A stretch of 64,000 nt of DNA from Jeongeupia sp. USM3 (GTDB lineage: Bacteria; Pseudomonadota; Gammaproteobacteria; Burkholderiales; Chitinibacteraceae). The notes under the pieces were generated by a model. It ran no database searches. It saw nothing but the letters and a program-made list of their open reading frames with translations, and was not told where the DNA came from. Positions 7,925 to 16,874 of the stretch are shown here, in pieces (position 1 is the first letter of the stretch; each line of letters begins with the position of its first letter). The position numbers and the translations under genes were made by a program. The DNA is taken from NCBI RefSeq assembly GCF_001808185.1, contig NZ_CP017668.1, forward strand, positions 930,001 to 994,000, written 5' to 3'.

Positions 7925-9316
7925 ATGGCATTCCAGGTCAAGAACAACATCCACTGGGTCGGCAAGCAGGATTGGGAACTGCGCGAGTTCCACGGCAGCG
8001 AATACAGCACCCATCGCGGTTCGAGCTACAACAGCTACCTGATCCGCGAGGAAAAAGTCGCGCTGATCGACACCGTCTGGGCACCGTATGCCGAGGAGTT
8101 CGTCGCCAACCTCGCCAAGGAAATCGACCTCGACAAGATCGACTACATCATCGCCAACCACGGCGAGATCGACCACAGCGGCGCGCTGCCGGCGCTGATG
8201 GCGCGCATCCCGGACACGCCGATCTACTGCACCGAGAACGGCGTCAAGTCGCTCAAGGGCCACTATCACCAGGACTGGAATTTCAGGGTGGTGAAGACCG
8301 GTGACTCGCTTGACCTCGGCAACGGCAAGCAGCTGGTGTTCGTCGAAATGCCGATGCTGCACTGGCCCGACAGCATGGCCACCTACATGACCGGCGACGC
8401 GGTGCTGTTCAGCAACGATGCCTTCGGCCAGCACTACGCCAGCGCGCAGATGTTCAACGACCAGTGCGACCAGAACGAGCTGTACGAGGAGTGCATCAAG
8501 TACTACGCCAACATCCTCACGCCGTTCAGCCCGCTGGTGACGCGCAAGATCGAGGAAGTGCTGTCGCTCAAGCTGCCGATCGACATGATCGCGACCAGCC
8601 ACGGCATCATCTGGCGCGACAAGCCGACGCAGATCGTCGAGCAGTACCTGAAGTGGGCCGACGACTATCAGGAAAACCAGATCACGCTGATCTACGACAC
8701 GATGTGGAACGGCACGCGGATGATGGCCGACGCGATTGCCGAAGGCATCCGCGCCGTCGACCCGGATGTGGTGATCAAGCTCTTCAACCTGTCGAACACC
8801 GACAAGAACGACGTGCTCACCCACGTGTTCAAGTCCAAGGCCATCCTCGTCGGCAGCCCGACGATCAACAACGTGATGCTGCCGCACGTCGCCGCGCTGC
8901 TCGAAGACATGGAAGGCCTGCGCTTCCGCAACAAGACCGCAGCGGCGTTCGGCACGCACGGCTGGAGCGGCGGCGCGGTGGCGCGGATCGCCAAACGGCT
9001 CGGCGAAGCGGGCTTCAAGGTGATCAACGAAGGCATTACCGCCGAATGGCGCCCGACCGACGATGCGCTCGCCAACGCGCGCGAATTCGGCCGGCGCTTT
9101 GCCGGCGCGCTCGCTGCACCTGCAGCCGAAGCCACCGGCGGCTGCAGCTGCGCACAAAACGGAAAAATGCGCTGCAAGACCTGCTCGTGGATCTACGACC
9201 CGGCCATCGGCGACGCCAACCAGGGCGTGGCCGCCGGTACCGCCTGGGCCGACGTGCCGGACACTTTCCTGTGCCCGACCTGCTTCATGGGCAAGAACGA
9301 CTTCGTCCCCGCCTGA
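7925..9316 (+). CDS. norV: Anaerobic nitric oxide reductase flavorubredoxin NorV
   Basis: A 463-residue cytoplasmic flavo-diiron protein that reduces NO to N2O (E. coli NorV, 479). Domains in order: a metallo-beta-lactamase-like diiron domain (residues 1-250) with NHGEIDHSG and later iron-binding histidines, a flavodoxin domain (about 255-395; LIYDTMWNGTRMMADAI, GTHGWSGGAV), and a C-terminal rubredoxin (CKTC and CPTC). In the rubredoxin the usual glycine after the second CPxC is phenylalanine (CPTCFMGKNDF). ATG at 7925 is chosen; an upstream frame has no homology. It forms an operon with norW, 47 bases downstream. Confidence 0.95.
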   Translation: MAFQVKNNIHWVGKQDWELREFHGSEYSTHRGSSYNSYLIREEKVALIDTVWAPYAEEFVANLAKEIDLDKIDYIIANHGEIDHSGALPALMARIPDTPIYCTENGVKSLKGHYHQDWNFRVVKTGDSLDLGNGKQLVFVEMPMLHWPDSMATYMTGDAVLFSNDAFGQHYASAQMFNDQCDQNELYEECIKYYANILTPFSPLVTRKIEEVLSLKLPIDMIATSHGIIWRDKPTQIVEQYLKWADDYQENQITLIYDTMWNGTRMMADAIAEGIRAVDPDVVIKLFNLSNTDKNDVLTHVFKSKAILVGSPTINNVMLPHVAALLEDMEGLRFRNKTAAAFGTHGWSGGAVARIAKRLGEAGFKVINEGITAEWRPTDDALANAREFGRRFAGALAAPAAEATGGCSCAQNGKMRCKTCSWIYDPAIGDANQGVAAGTAWADVPDTFLCPTCFMGKNDFVPA

Positions 9317-9363
9317 ATCTCCGGGCCGGTACGCCGGCCCGCCCACCGCACAGAGGAAACGCG

Positions 9364-10476
9364 ATGAACCGCCCCATCGTCATCATCGGTAGCGGCCACG
9401 CCGGCTACACGCTGGCGCGCGCCTACCGCAAGCTGAACCGGGCCCGGCCGGTCGTCGTCGTCACCGCCGACGACGGCGCCGACTACCCGAAGCCGCAGCT
9501 GAGCCACGCCTTCGGCAACGGCGCCAGCGCCGAGCGGCTGATCCGCCAGACCGCCAGCGAGGTCGCTGCAGAGACCGGCATCATGGTGTTGCCGAACACC
9601 AAGGTGCAGCGCATCGACTTCGATCAGCAACTGGTCGAACTCGGCAACCGGACCCTCCCCTACGGCGAGCTGGTGCTGGCCGTCGGCGCCCGGCCCCTCA
9701 TACCGCCGATGACCGGCGATGCCGTCGATGCGGTGCTGACGCTGAACAGCCTCGACGACTACCGGCAATTCCAGACCCGGCTGGCCGATGCCGGTGACGT
9801 GCTGGTGATCGGCGGCGGGCTGATCGGCACCGAAATCGCCCACGACATTGCCCGTCACAAGCGGGTGACACTGGTCGACGTCAATGCGCGGGTACTGTCG
9901 AAGCAGGCGCCGGCGGTGATCAGCGCCCGGCTGCAGGCGGCACTCGGCGACGTCGATTTCCGTTTCGGCAACCGGGTGACGACGATTGATCACGACGGTG
10001 ACCGCTTGCGGGCCACGCTGGCCGACGGCGACACACTGAAGATCGACGCCGTCGTCTGCGCCGCCGGGCTGAAACCGCGGCTCGATCTGGCGCAGGGGCT
10101 GGACACCGCAGCGGGCATCGTCGTCGATGCACAGTTACGCACGTCGCGCGAGCACGTGTACGCACTCGGCGATTGCGCCGAGATCGACGGCCGCATCCTG
10201 CCCTATCTGCAGCCGATCACGCTGTCGGCCAATGCACTGGCGCAGACGCTGGCCGGCACGCCGACCGCGGTTGCCTTCGGGCCGATGCCGGTCGCGGTCA
10301 AGACGCCGCGCTATCCGGTACAGCTCGGTGGCATCACCGACGGCGCGCTCGACTGGCAGGTCGACGAGGACGACAGCGGCCTGACCGCGAGGGCGATGCG
10401 CGACGGCCGGCTGGTCGGCTATGCGACCGGTGGCGGGCACAACGGCTTCCGGCTGCTGCCGCAGCTGGCGCGCTGA
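9364..10476 (+). CDS. norW: NADH:flavorubredoxin reductase NorW
   Basis: A 370-residue FAD-dependent pyridine nucleotide-disulfide-type reductase that passes electrons from NADH to the NorV rubredoxin (E. coli NorW, 377). The FAD dinucleotide fold is IIGSGHAGYTLARAYRK at the N-terminus, the NAD fold is VIGGGLIGTEIAHDIARH near residue 155, and the second FAD motif is VYALGDCAE near residue 265. The start follows GAGGAAAC. It is the last gene of the norVW operon and converges on the LysE gene with 18 bases between stops. Confidence 0.93.
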   Translation: MNRPIVIIGSGHAGYTLARAYRKLNRARPVVVVTADDGADYPKPQLSHAFGNGASAERLIRQTASEVAAETGIMVLPNTKVQRIDFDQQLVELGNRTLPYGELVLAVGARPLIPPMTGDAVDAVLTLNSLDDYRQFQTRLADAGDVLVIGGGLIGTEIAHDIARHKRVTLVDVNARVLSKQAPAVISARLQAALGDVDFRFGNRVTTIDHDGDRLRATLADGDTLKIDAVVCAAGLKPRLDLAQGLDTAAGIVVDAQLRTSREHVYALGDCAEIDGRILPYLQPITLSANALAQTLAGTPTAVAFGPMPVAVKTPRYPVQLGGITDGALDWQVDEDDSGLTARAMRDGRLVGYATGGGHNGFRLLPQLAR

Positions 10477-10494
10477 ACCCGCCCGGGCCTGCCA

Positions 10495-11124
10495 TCAGCG
10501 GCTCACGATCAGCCGCAGCCCGAGCGCGACGAAGATCGTACCGGCGATCCGGTCCAGCCACAGGCCGGCGCGCGGCCGACGGTTCAGCCACTGGCCGACG
10601 GCGCCGGAGAAGTAGCCGAGCAGGCCGAACAGCAAGGCAGCCTGCGCGGTGAACACCAGCCCCAGCTGTGCCGTCTGCCAGCCGACGCCACCGCGCGCGG
10701 TGATGACGAACTGCGGCAGGAAGGCGAGGAAGAACAGCACGACCTTGGGATTGATCGTGTTGGCGATCAGCCCCTTGCCGAACAGCCGCCACAGTGACTC
10801 GGCCAGCGGCTTTGCGCCGTCGACCTGCGCCCCGCCGCGGCTGCGCAGCGCCTGGATACCGAGCCAGACCAGATACAGCCCGCCGCAGATCTTCAGCGCG
10901 GTAAAGGCCGGCGGCGACGCCGCGATCAGCGCGCTGATGCCGAGCGCCGCCAGCACCGTATGGCTAAGGCAACCCAGCGCGCAACCGAGCCCGAACACCA
11001 TGCCCTGACGGCGCCCGCGCGACACGCCGGTGCCAAGCACCATCAGGTTGTCCGGGCCGGGCGATGCGGTGATCAGCATCGCCGCGGCCAGAAAGGCCAG
11101 CAATTGTTCGGGGGTAAGCCACAT
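10495..11124 (-). CDS. LysE/RhtB family amino-acid exporter
   Basis: A 209-residue inner-membrane exporter with six hydrophobic segments. The N-terminal ITASPGPDNLMVLGTGVSRGRRQG is the hallmark of the LysE/RhtB family, and the central ANTINPKVVLFFLAFLPQFV is equally typical. Substrate cannot be read from sequence; homologues export threonine, homoserine, leucine or lysine. It is the last of five same-strand genes starting at arsR but lies 75 bases after the Usp gene, so cotranscription is uncertain. Confidence 0.88.
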   Translation of the reverse strand: MWLTPEQLLAFLAAAMLITASPGPDNLMVLGTGVSRGRRQGMVFGLGCALGCLSHTVLAALGISALIAASPPAFTALKICGGLYLVWLGIQALRSRGGAQVDGAKPLAESLWRLFGKGLIANTINPKVVLFFLAFLPQFVITARGGVGWQTAQLGLVFTAQAALLFGLLGYFSGAVGQWLNRRPRAGLWLDRIAGTIFVALGLRLIVSR

Positions 11125-11199
11125 GACGCGCTCCGTTCGACGACAGTCGTCGATCATAAGCCCCCATCGGGGCGAGCGCATCCGTTCGGCCTACGCCGG

Positions 11200-11616
11200 C
11201 TATGGAAAGATCAGCACGGGAATCGGTGCGCGAACCGCAGCGGGCTTCCAGGCAACGCCCTCGATCGCATGGATCAGGCCGCCGGTGTGCTGCTTGCCGA
11301 TGACCAGCAGGTCGAAGCCGCCCCGCGCGATGACCGCCAGCAACTGCTCGACCTCGTCGCCCCAGCTCACGTCCAGCGCCAGCGGCACGCCGAGCGCATC
11401 GGCCTGCCGCTGGATCACGCCGAACTGCGGCGCAACACTCGCCTTGACGCTGGCGATGAAGTCTTCCTCGGACTTGCTCATCACGTTGTCGAGCTGGGCA
11501 CGGATGACCAGCAGCGTCACCGATGCGCCTGCCGCCTTCGCGATCTGCAACACCTGGGCCGTTGCGGCGTCCGACAGATGCCTGCTGTCGAAATCGACCA
11601 GAATCCTGGTGAACAT
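11200..11616 (-). CDS. Universal stress protein (UspA family)
   Basis: A 138-residue cytoplasmic Usp-domain protein: MFTRILVDFDSRHLSD at the start, ASVTLLVIRAQ, the FDLLVIGKQHTGGL loop, and PVLIFP at the end. The ATP-loop pattern (G-x2-G-x9-G-S/T) is imperfect, so it may not bind ATP. It lies 42 bases downstream of arsC on the same strand and is likely read with the arsenic genes. Usp genes in ars clusters recur in bacteria, but their role in arsenic stress is not settled. Confidence 0.85.
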   Translation of the reverse strand: MFTRILVDFDSRHLSDAATAQVLQIAKAAGASVTLLVIRAQLDNVMSKSEEDFIASVKASVAPQFGVIQRQADALGVPLALDVSWGDEVEQLLAVIARGGFDLLVIGKQHTGGLIHAIEGVAWKPAAVRAPIPVLIFP

Positions 11617-11658
11617 ATTGTTCTCCTTGGTGAACTGGCCACGCCGCAGCGTACGGTA

Positions 11659-12081
11659 CTACCTGCTGACGCGCTGGCCGTGCTCGTCAATCACCTTCTC
11701 GCCGTCCTCCTTGCTGAACTCGCCCTGCTGCGGCCGGGTCAGCAAGTCGAGCACCAGCTCGGACGGACGGCACAGCTTCGTGCCGAGTTCGGTCACGACG
11801 ATCGGCCGGTTGATCAGGATCGGGTGCGCAAGCATGAAGTCGATCAACTGGTCGTCGGTCCACTTCGCATCATCCAGCCCCAGCGCGTCGTACGGCGTAC
11901 CGCTCTTGCGCAGCAGCGCCCGCACGCCGATCCCCATCGCGGCGATCAGCGCCACCAGCTCGTCGCGGCTCGGCGGCGTTTCCAGATAATGGATGACAGT
12001 CGGTTCGACACCGCTGTTGCGGATCAGTGCCAGCGTATTGCGCGACGTGCCGCAGGCCGGGTTGTGGTAGATCGTGATCAT
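11659..12081 (-). CDS. arsC: Glutaredoxin-type arsenate reductase ArsC
   Basis: A 140-residue protein that reduces arsenate to arsenite with glutathione and glutaredoxin. The catalytic cysteine is C10 in the motif HNPACGTSRNTL, and the ArsC-typical RPIVVTELGTKLCRP segment carries the conserved arginine that contacts arsenate. Length matches E. coli ArsC (141). Start ATG at 12081; GAGAGGGGCGAGC lies just upstream. It follows acr3 by 27 bases, which fits a single arsR-acr3-arsC transcript. Confidence 0.94.
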   Translation of the reverse strand: MITIYHNPACGTSRNTLALIRNSGVEPTVIHYLETPPSRDELVALIAAMGIGVRALLRKSGTPYDALGLDDAKWTDDQLIDFMLAHPILINRPIVVTELGTKLCRPSELVLDLLTRPQQGEFSKEDGEKVIDEHGQRVSR

Positions 12082-12108
12082 GCTCGCCCCTCTCTTAATC
12101 AATAGTCG

Positions 12109-13182
12109 TTAATGGACGGTGCCGCGCTCGTACCACGGCTTGCTGGCATTGACGATGCGGACCACCAGCAGCATCACCGGTACCTCGATCAGCACGCCGA
12201 CCACCGTCGCCAGCGCCGCGCCGGATTCGAAGCCGAACAGGCTGATTGCGGCGGCAACGGCCAGCTCGAAGAAGTTGGACGCACCGATCAGCGCCGACGG
12301 ACCGGCCACCGAGTGCTTCTCGCCGACCTTGCGGTTGAGCCAGTACGCCAGACCGGCGTTGAAGAACACCTGGATCAGGATCGGCACCGCCAGTAGCGCG
12401 ATCACCAGCGGCTGGCGGATGATCGCGTCGCCCTGGAAAGCGAACAGCAGCACCAGCGTCGCCAGCAGCGCGGCAATCGACCACGGCTGGATCGTCTGCA
12501 TCGCAGCGTCGAACGCAGCCTGGCCTTTGGCGAGCAGCACCTTGCGGATGACCTGGGCGATCAGCACCGGGATCACGATATAGAGCACCACCGACGTCAG
12601 CAGCGTTGCCCACGGCACGACGATGCTCGACACGCCAAGCAGCAGCCCCACCAGCGGCGCAAACGCGAACACCATGATCAGGTCGTTCAGCGCGACCTGC
12701 GACAGCGTGAAGTACGCGTCGCCCTGAGTGAGCCGGCTCCAGACGAAGACCATCGCCGTACACGGCGCCGCGGCGAGCAGGATCAGCCCGGCCACGTAGC
12801 TGTCGAGCTGATCCGCCGGCAGCCATTGTGCAAACAGCACGCGGATGAACAGCCAGCCGAGCAGCGCCATCGAGAACGGCTTGACCAGCCAGTTGATGAA
12901 CAAGGTGACCCCGATGCCCCTGACATGCTCCCTGACCTGATGCAGCGCGCCGAAGTCGATCTTCAGGAGCATCGGGATGATCATCACCCAGATCAGCAGC
13001 CCGACCGGCAGGTTGACCCTGGCGACCTCCATCGCGCCGATCGCCCTGAAGACGTGCGGCAGCCCCTGCCCGAGACCGATGCCGACGACGATGCAGGCCA
13101 GCACCCAGGCGCTCAGATAGCGCTCGAACAGCGACATCGGTGCAGCGGCGCGCCGGCCGATGACTTCACATTGCGCGGACAT
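12109..13182 (-). CDS. acr3: Acr3 family arsenite efflux permease
   Basis: A 357-residue membrane protein with ten hydrophobic helices that extrudes arsenite. It belongs to Acr3 and not ArsB: the motif AAPCTAMVFVWSRLTQGDA contains the conserved cysteine of the fourth helix, and SNFFELAVAAAISLFG is the second signature of the family. ATG at 13182 (MSAQCEVI) has AGGGGGAT seven bases upstream; an in-frame start at 13200 lacks that. It sits 52 bases downstream of arsR. Confidence 0.93.
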   Translation of the reverse strand: MSAQCEVIGRRAAAPMSLFERYLSAWVLACIVVGIGLGQGLPHVFRAIGAMEVARVNLPVGLLIWVMIIPMLLKIDFGALHQVREHVRGIGVTLFINWLVKPFSMALLGWLFIRVLFAQWLPADQLDSYVAGLILLAAAPCTAMVFVWSRLTQGDAYFTLSQVALNDLIMVFAFAPLVGLLLGVSSIVVPWATLLTSVVLYIVIPVLIAQVIRKVLLAKGQAAFDAAMQTIQPWSIAALLATLVLLFAFQGDAIIRQPLVIALLAVPILIQVFFNAGLAYWLNRKVGEKHSVAGPSALIGASNFFELAVAAAISLFGFESGAALATVVGVLIEVPVMLLVVRIVNASKPWYERGTVH

Positions 13183-13234
13183 CAAATCCCCCTGTTCCAA
13201 TCACACGCTGCGTTGCAGCGATCGCTTTTCATCT

Positions 13235-13564
13235 TTAACAGCAGCTGTCATCGCAGGCTTGCGGCTCGACCCCGCAAGGTGCGCCGCCGCAGCAGTTGTC
13301 GGTCAGGAAGGCCAGCAGCGCGTTCATCGCCGGATAGCTGGCCGAGTAGTAGATGAAGCGGCCTTCCTGTCTTGAGGCAATCAGCCCGGCATGCGCCAGC
13401 TCCTTCAGGTGGAAGGACAGCGTGGCCGGCGCGACGCCGAGCGCCTCGCCGATCCGGCCGACCGCCAGCCCGTCCGGGCCGGCGGTGACGAGCAGCCGGT
13501 ACACGGCAAGGCGGGTTTCCTGCGCCAGTGCGGCCAGGCGGATGACGGCGTCTTTATTTTCCAT
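13235..13564 (-). CDS. arsR: ArsR family arsenite-responsive repressor
   Basis: A 109-residue winged-helix repressor. The helix-turn-helix is GRIGEALGVAPATLSFHLKELAHAG. The usual ELCVC type sensor is absent from the DNA-binding helix; instead a cysteine-rich tail (NCCGGAPCG and ACDDSCC) follows, which is typical of ArsR branches that bind As(III) near the C-terminus. It heads the arsR-acr3-arsC operon, and an inverted repeat overlaps its start region. Confidence 0.9.
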   Translation of the reverse strand: MENKDAVIRLAALAQETRLAVYRLLVTAGPDGLAVGRIGEALGVAPATLSFHLKELAHAGLIASRQEGRFIYYSASYPAMNALLAFLTDNCCGGAPCGVEPQACDDSCC

Positions 13565-13586
13565 ATTTCAATAATCATGGAAATAT
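13563..13586 (-). promoter_or_regulatory. Putative ArsR operator
   Basis: A 7-bp inverted repeat, ATATTTC (13563-13569) and GAAATAT (13580-13586), around an A/T-rich 10-base spacer, directly upstream of and touching the arsR start codon. Position and symmetry fit an ArsR-type autoregulatory site. Confidence 0.6.
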
Positions 13587-13772
13587 AGAAACAATGCAAG
13601 CGGTGGCATTTGTGCGCCAGTCTGGCGCTTACACGCAAACCGGCATCCGGCACTGTCGCCAAGACATTTCTTACAAAATTCATTTATTAGCTTTCTGTTT
13701 TTATTGAATTTATTGACCACCAATTAACGAATTCCGATAATCGCGAGCTTGACCCTACTCGCGATCCGACAC

Positions 13773-16700
13773 GTGGACCTCTCCAGCCTGCTCGCATCAT
13801 TCGCCGCCGCGTTCAATCAGGACCAGCGCCTGTTGTCGCTGCACTTCGCCGAAGGCCGCGGGCCGGTGCCGGAGACGCTGCTGCCGCATGTGCTCGAGGG
13901 CGAAGCGGCACTCAGCAAACCCTACGTCTACACGCTGGAGTGCCTGTCGGCCGATGCCGGGCTGGAGCTGAAGTCGCTGCTCGGGCTGGCAGTTGAGGTC
14001 GACATCCATGCCGCCGACGGCGGCACGCAGGTGCTGACCGGGGTGGTGAGCAAGGTCAAATCACTGGGCTCGGACGGCGGCTTTGCCCGCTACGGCCTGA
14101 CGATCGAACCGCCGCTGGCACTGCTGCGGCACCGCAAGACCAGCCGGGTTTTCCAGGACCTTTCGGTGGTCGACATCGTCAAGGCGATCATCGCCGAACA
14201 TCAGGCGAACAACCCGCTGCTGGCAGCGAGTTTTGCGCTGCAGTTCGATCTGGCCAAGACCTATCCGCCCCGGTCGTATTGTCTGCAGTATCGCGAATCC
14301 GATCTCGACTTCATCCAGCGGCTGCTGGCTGAAGAAGGCATTGCCTACCGCTTTGCGTTTGCCGGCGGCGACGCCGCGAAGCAAGCCCCCGGAGGGGGAA
14401 CGCCTTATACAACCATGATCGGCTTCGACGATCCCTACCAGCTCGACGCCGCGGCACAGTCAAAGGTGCGCTTCCACCGCGCCGACGCGACCGAGGAAGC
14501 CGATACAATCACCGGCTGGGATTCGAAGCGCCAGCTCGGCACCAGCAAGGTCAGTCTGGCCAGCTTCGACTACAAGCCGGTCAGCACCTCGACGGCCGAC
14601 GACGACAGCGCGGTCGACCACGGCGATGGTGGCCGGCAGGCCAGCCAGAGTCTCGAAGACTACGATCCGCAGACGCTGTATTACGGTAGTGACGGTGAGG
14701 ATTTGGGCCGCTATGCCCAGTTGCGCCAGCAGGCCAACGACAGGCTCAGCAAGCAGTTCAGCGGCGAAGGCACGGTCCGGCAGTTCAACGTCGGCGAATG
14801 GTTCCAGCTCGACAACCACCCGGCGCACGACTTCGACGCCCCGGAAGACCGGCAATTCACCATCACCCGCCAACGGGTGCAGGCGCGCAACAACCTGCCG
14901 GGCGATCTGGTCAGCCAGCTGTCCAAAGCCGTGCTGGGCAGCCCGGCAGAAACGACCAACCCGGCCAACGACGCGCCGTTCCGCACCGACTTCGACGCCC
15001 AGCGCCGCGGCATCCCGCTGACGCCGGACTACCAGCCATACAGCAAACCGACCAGCCGCGGCGTGCAGACTGCCACCGTCGTCGGCCCCCAAGGCGGTTC
15101 CGCCGACTCAAACTCGGCCGGCGAAGTCCACACCGACGAGCTCGGCCGCATCAAGGTGCAGTTCCACTGGCAACGGACTCAGGAACACCCCGAGTACGGC
15201 GCCAGCCTCGACGACAAGTCCTCCTGCTGGCTGCGCGTTGCCATGCCCTCGGCCGGTGCCGGCTGGGGTCACCAGTTCATTCCCCGGGTCGGTCAGGAAG
15301 TACTGGTCGACTTCCTCGAAGGCGACATCGACCGGCCGCTGGTCACCGGCGTCGTCTACAACGGCAGCCACCCGGTGCCGGCCTTCAGCGGTGCCGGCAG
15401 CCTGCCGGCCAACAAGACCCTCTCCGGCATCAAGACCAAGGAACACGGTGGTGGTCAGTACGGCGAACTGCTGTTCGACGACACGCAGGGCGAAGTCCGC
15501 ACCAAGCTCTCGAGCGAACACGGCAAGACCCAACTGAACCAGGGCTTTCTGATCCACCCGCGTTCCGACGGCAAGGGCACGCCAAGAGGCGAAGGCTTCG
15601 AACTCCGGACCGACCGGCACGGCGCGATCCGCGCTGGCCAAGGCCTGCTGATCAGCACCGAAGCCGCCAACGGCGCCGGTGGCAACCAGCTCGACCGATC
15701 CCAAGCCCAATCGCAACTCGACGCCGCGTTCGAGCTCGCCAGCAGCCTCGGAGAGGTCGCCACCCACCAGCTCGCCGACACCGTCGAAACCGGCCCCGAG
15801 ACCATCAAGGACAACGCCAAGGCCGCCAAGACCCAACAGGGCCACCTGCACCACCTGAAGGAAGCCTTGGAGAGCTGGGCCAACGGCAGCAACACAGCAA
15901 AGGACGGCAAAGGCGATCAACCCGGCCAGCAGGCCCTGATCGTCGTCAGCGCCCCCGCCGGCCTCGCCCAGACCACGCCGAACAGCCAGGCCATCGCCGC
16001 CGGCAGCAACCTCGACCTGATCGCCCTGCGCGATACCCAACAAACCTCGGGCCGGCGCTGGATTCACAACGTCGGCGAACACATCAGCCTGTTCGTCTCA
16101 GGCGTGAAGGACCAGATCGCGCTGAAACTGATCGCCGCCAAGGGCAAGGTGCAAGTGCAGGCGCAGAGCGACAGCGTCGACATCAACGCAGCAAAAGACC
16201 TGGCCAAAACGGCCAACCAGAAAGTTACGGTCAATGCCGGTCAGGAAATTCTGCTGACTTCCGGTGGTGCCTACATTCGCATCAAAGGCGGCAACATCGA
16301 GATCCATGCTCCGGGCAAGATCGACGTCAAGGGAGCCAGTCACAGTTTTGATGGTCCAGCGAGCGCAAACAGTGTACTGCCAGCGTTTCCACAAAAGGAC
16401 CGCAAGAACTTCCTCGAACTGACACACAGCTATCCGGATCTACGCCCTGTTCCAGGAGCTCCGTACGTTGTGCATTTTGCAGACGGCAGCCAATTGCAGG
16501 GCAAACTGGATGACAAGGGTTATGCCCGCCTGGAGAACGTGCCTGAAGGCCCGGTCAGCATCTATTACGGCGAAGACCCGCGCCCATACCAGCCCAATGC
16601 AGCCTTTCCGCCGAATCCGATCACCGGCGCGCCCAATTCGGTTGAGGATGCGCTGTCTCGACTGGCGAAACGCGAAAAAATGTACGCCGACTTCTGGAGT

Positions 16701-16874
16701 CAGCAGGCAACCTCTGAGCAGCGCGACTATATCAGCGAACTTAACGGCATGACTGGCGAGCATGAAGACCCACGTACGCCCTTGTCCGATGAGCCTGCGG
16801 GTGAAGCACTGGAGGATTTTCTTGATGACGTTCAGCGTGCCGAATTGGCTGCCGCCAAGGAGAGCAAGGCATGA
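13773..16874 (+). CDS. vgrG: Type VI secretion spike protein VgrG with TTR-like C-terminal extension
   Basis: About 1033 residues. The N-terminal gp27-like part (1-390; RLLSLHFAEG, ESDLDFIQRLLAEEGIAYRF) is followed by a gp5-like OB domain (about 450-535; DELGRIKVQFHW, SCWLRVAMPSAGAGWGHQ, PRVGQEVLVDFLEGD), a DUF2345 beta-helix region (about 730-860), and a transthyretin-like domain (about 885-935). Such C-terminal domains on VgrG recruit cargo effectors, and the downstream effector gene overlaps its stop. Start is uncertain: GTG at 13773 gives the family-like MDLSSLL, while TTG at 13749 is also open. No other T6SS core genes are in the window, so this is an orphan vgrG island. Confidence 0.93.
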   Translation: MDLSSLLASFAAAFNQDQRLLSLHFAEGRGPVPETLLPHVLEGEAALSKPYVYTLECLSADAGLELKSLLGLAVEVDIHAADGGTQVLTGVVSKVKSLGSDGGFARYGLTIEPPLALLRHRKTSRVFQDLSVVDIVKAIIAEHQANNPLLAASFALQFDLAKTYPPRSYCLQYRESDLDFIQRLLAEEGIAYRFAFAGGDAAKQAPGGGTPYTTMIGFDDPYQLDAAAQSKVRFHRADATEEADTITGWDSKRQLGTSKVSLASFDYKPVSTSTADDDSAVDHGDGGRQASQSLEDYDPQTLYYGSDGEDLGRYAQLRQQANDRLSKQFSGEGTVRQFNVGEWFQLDNHPAHDFDAPEDRQFTITRQRVQARNNLPGDLVSQLSKAVLGSPAETTNPANDAPFRTDFDAQRRGIPLTPDYQPYSKPTSRGVQTATVVGPQGGSADSNSAGEVHTDELGRIKVQFHWQRTQEHPEYGASLDDKSSCWLRVAMPSAGAGWGHQFIPRVGQEVLVDFLEGDIDRPLVTGVVYNGSHPVPAFSGAGSLPANKTLSGIKTKEHGGGQYGELLFDDTQGEVRTKLSSEHGKTQLNQGFLIHPRSDGKGTPRGEGFELRTDRHGAIRAGQGLLISTEAANGAGGNQLDRSQAQSQLDAAFELASSLGEVATHQLADTVETGPETIKDNAKAAKTQQGHLHHLKEALESWANGSNTAKDGKGDQPGQQALIVVSAPAGLAQTTPNSQAIAAGSNLDLIALRDTQQTSGRRWIHNVGEHISLFVSGVKDQIALKLIAAKGKVQVQAQSDSVDINAAKDLAKTANQKVTVNAGQEILLTSGGAYIRIKGGNIEIHAPGKIDVKGASHSFDGPASANSVLPAFPQKDRKNFLELTHSYPDLRPVPGAPYVVHFADGSQLQGKLDDKGYARLENVPEGPVSIYYGEDPRPYQPNAAFPPNPITGAPNSVEDALSRLAKREKMYADFWSQQATSEQRDYISELNGMTGEHEDPRTPLSDEPAGEALEDFLDDVQRAELAAAKESKA

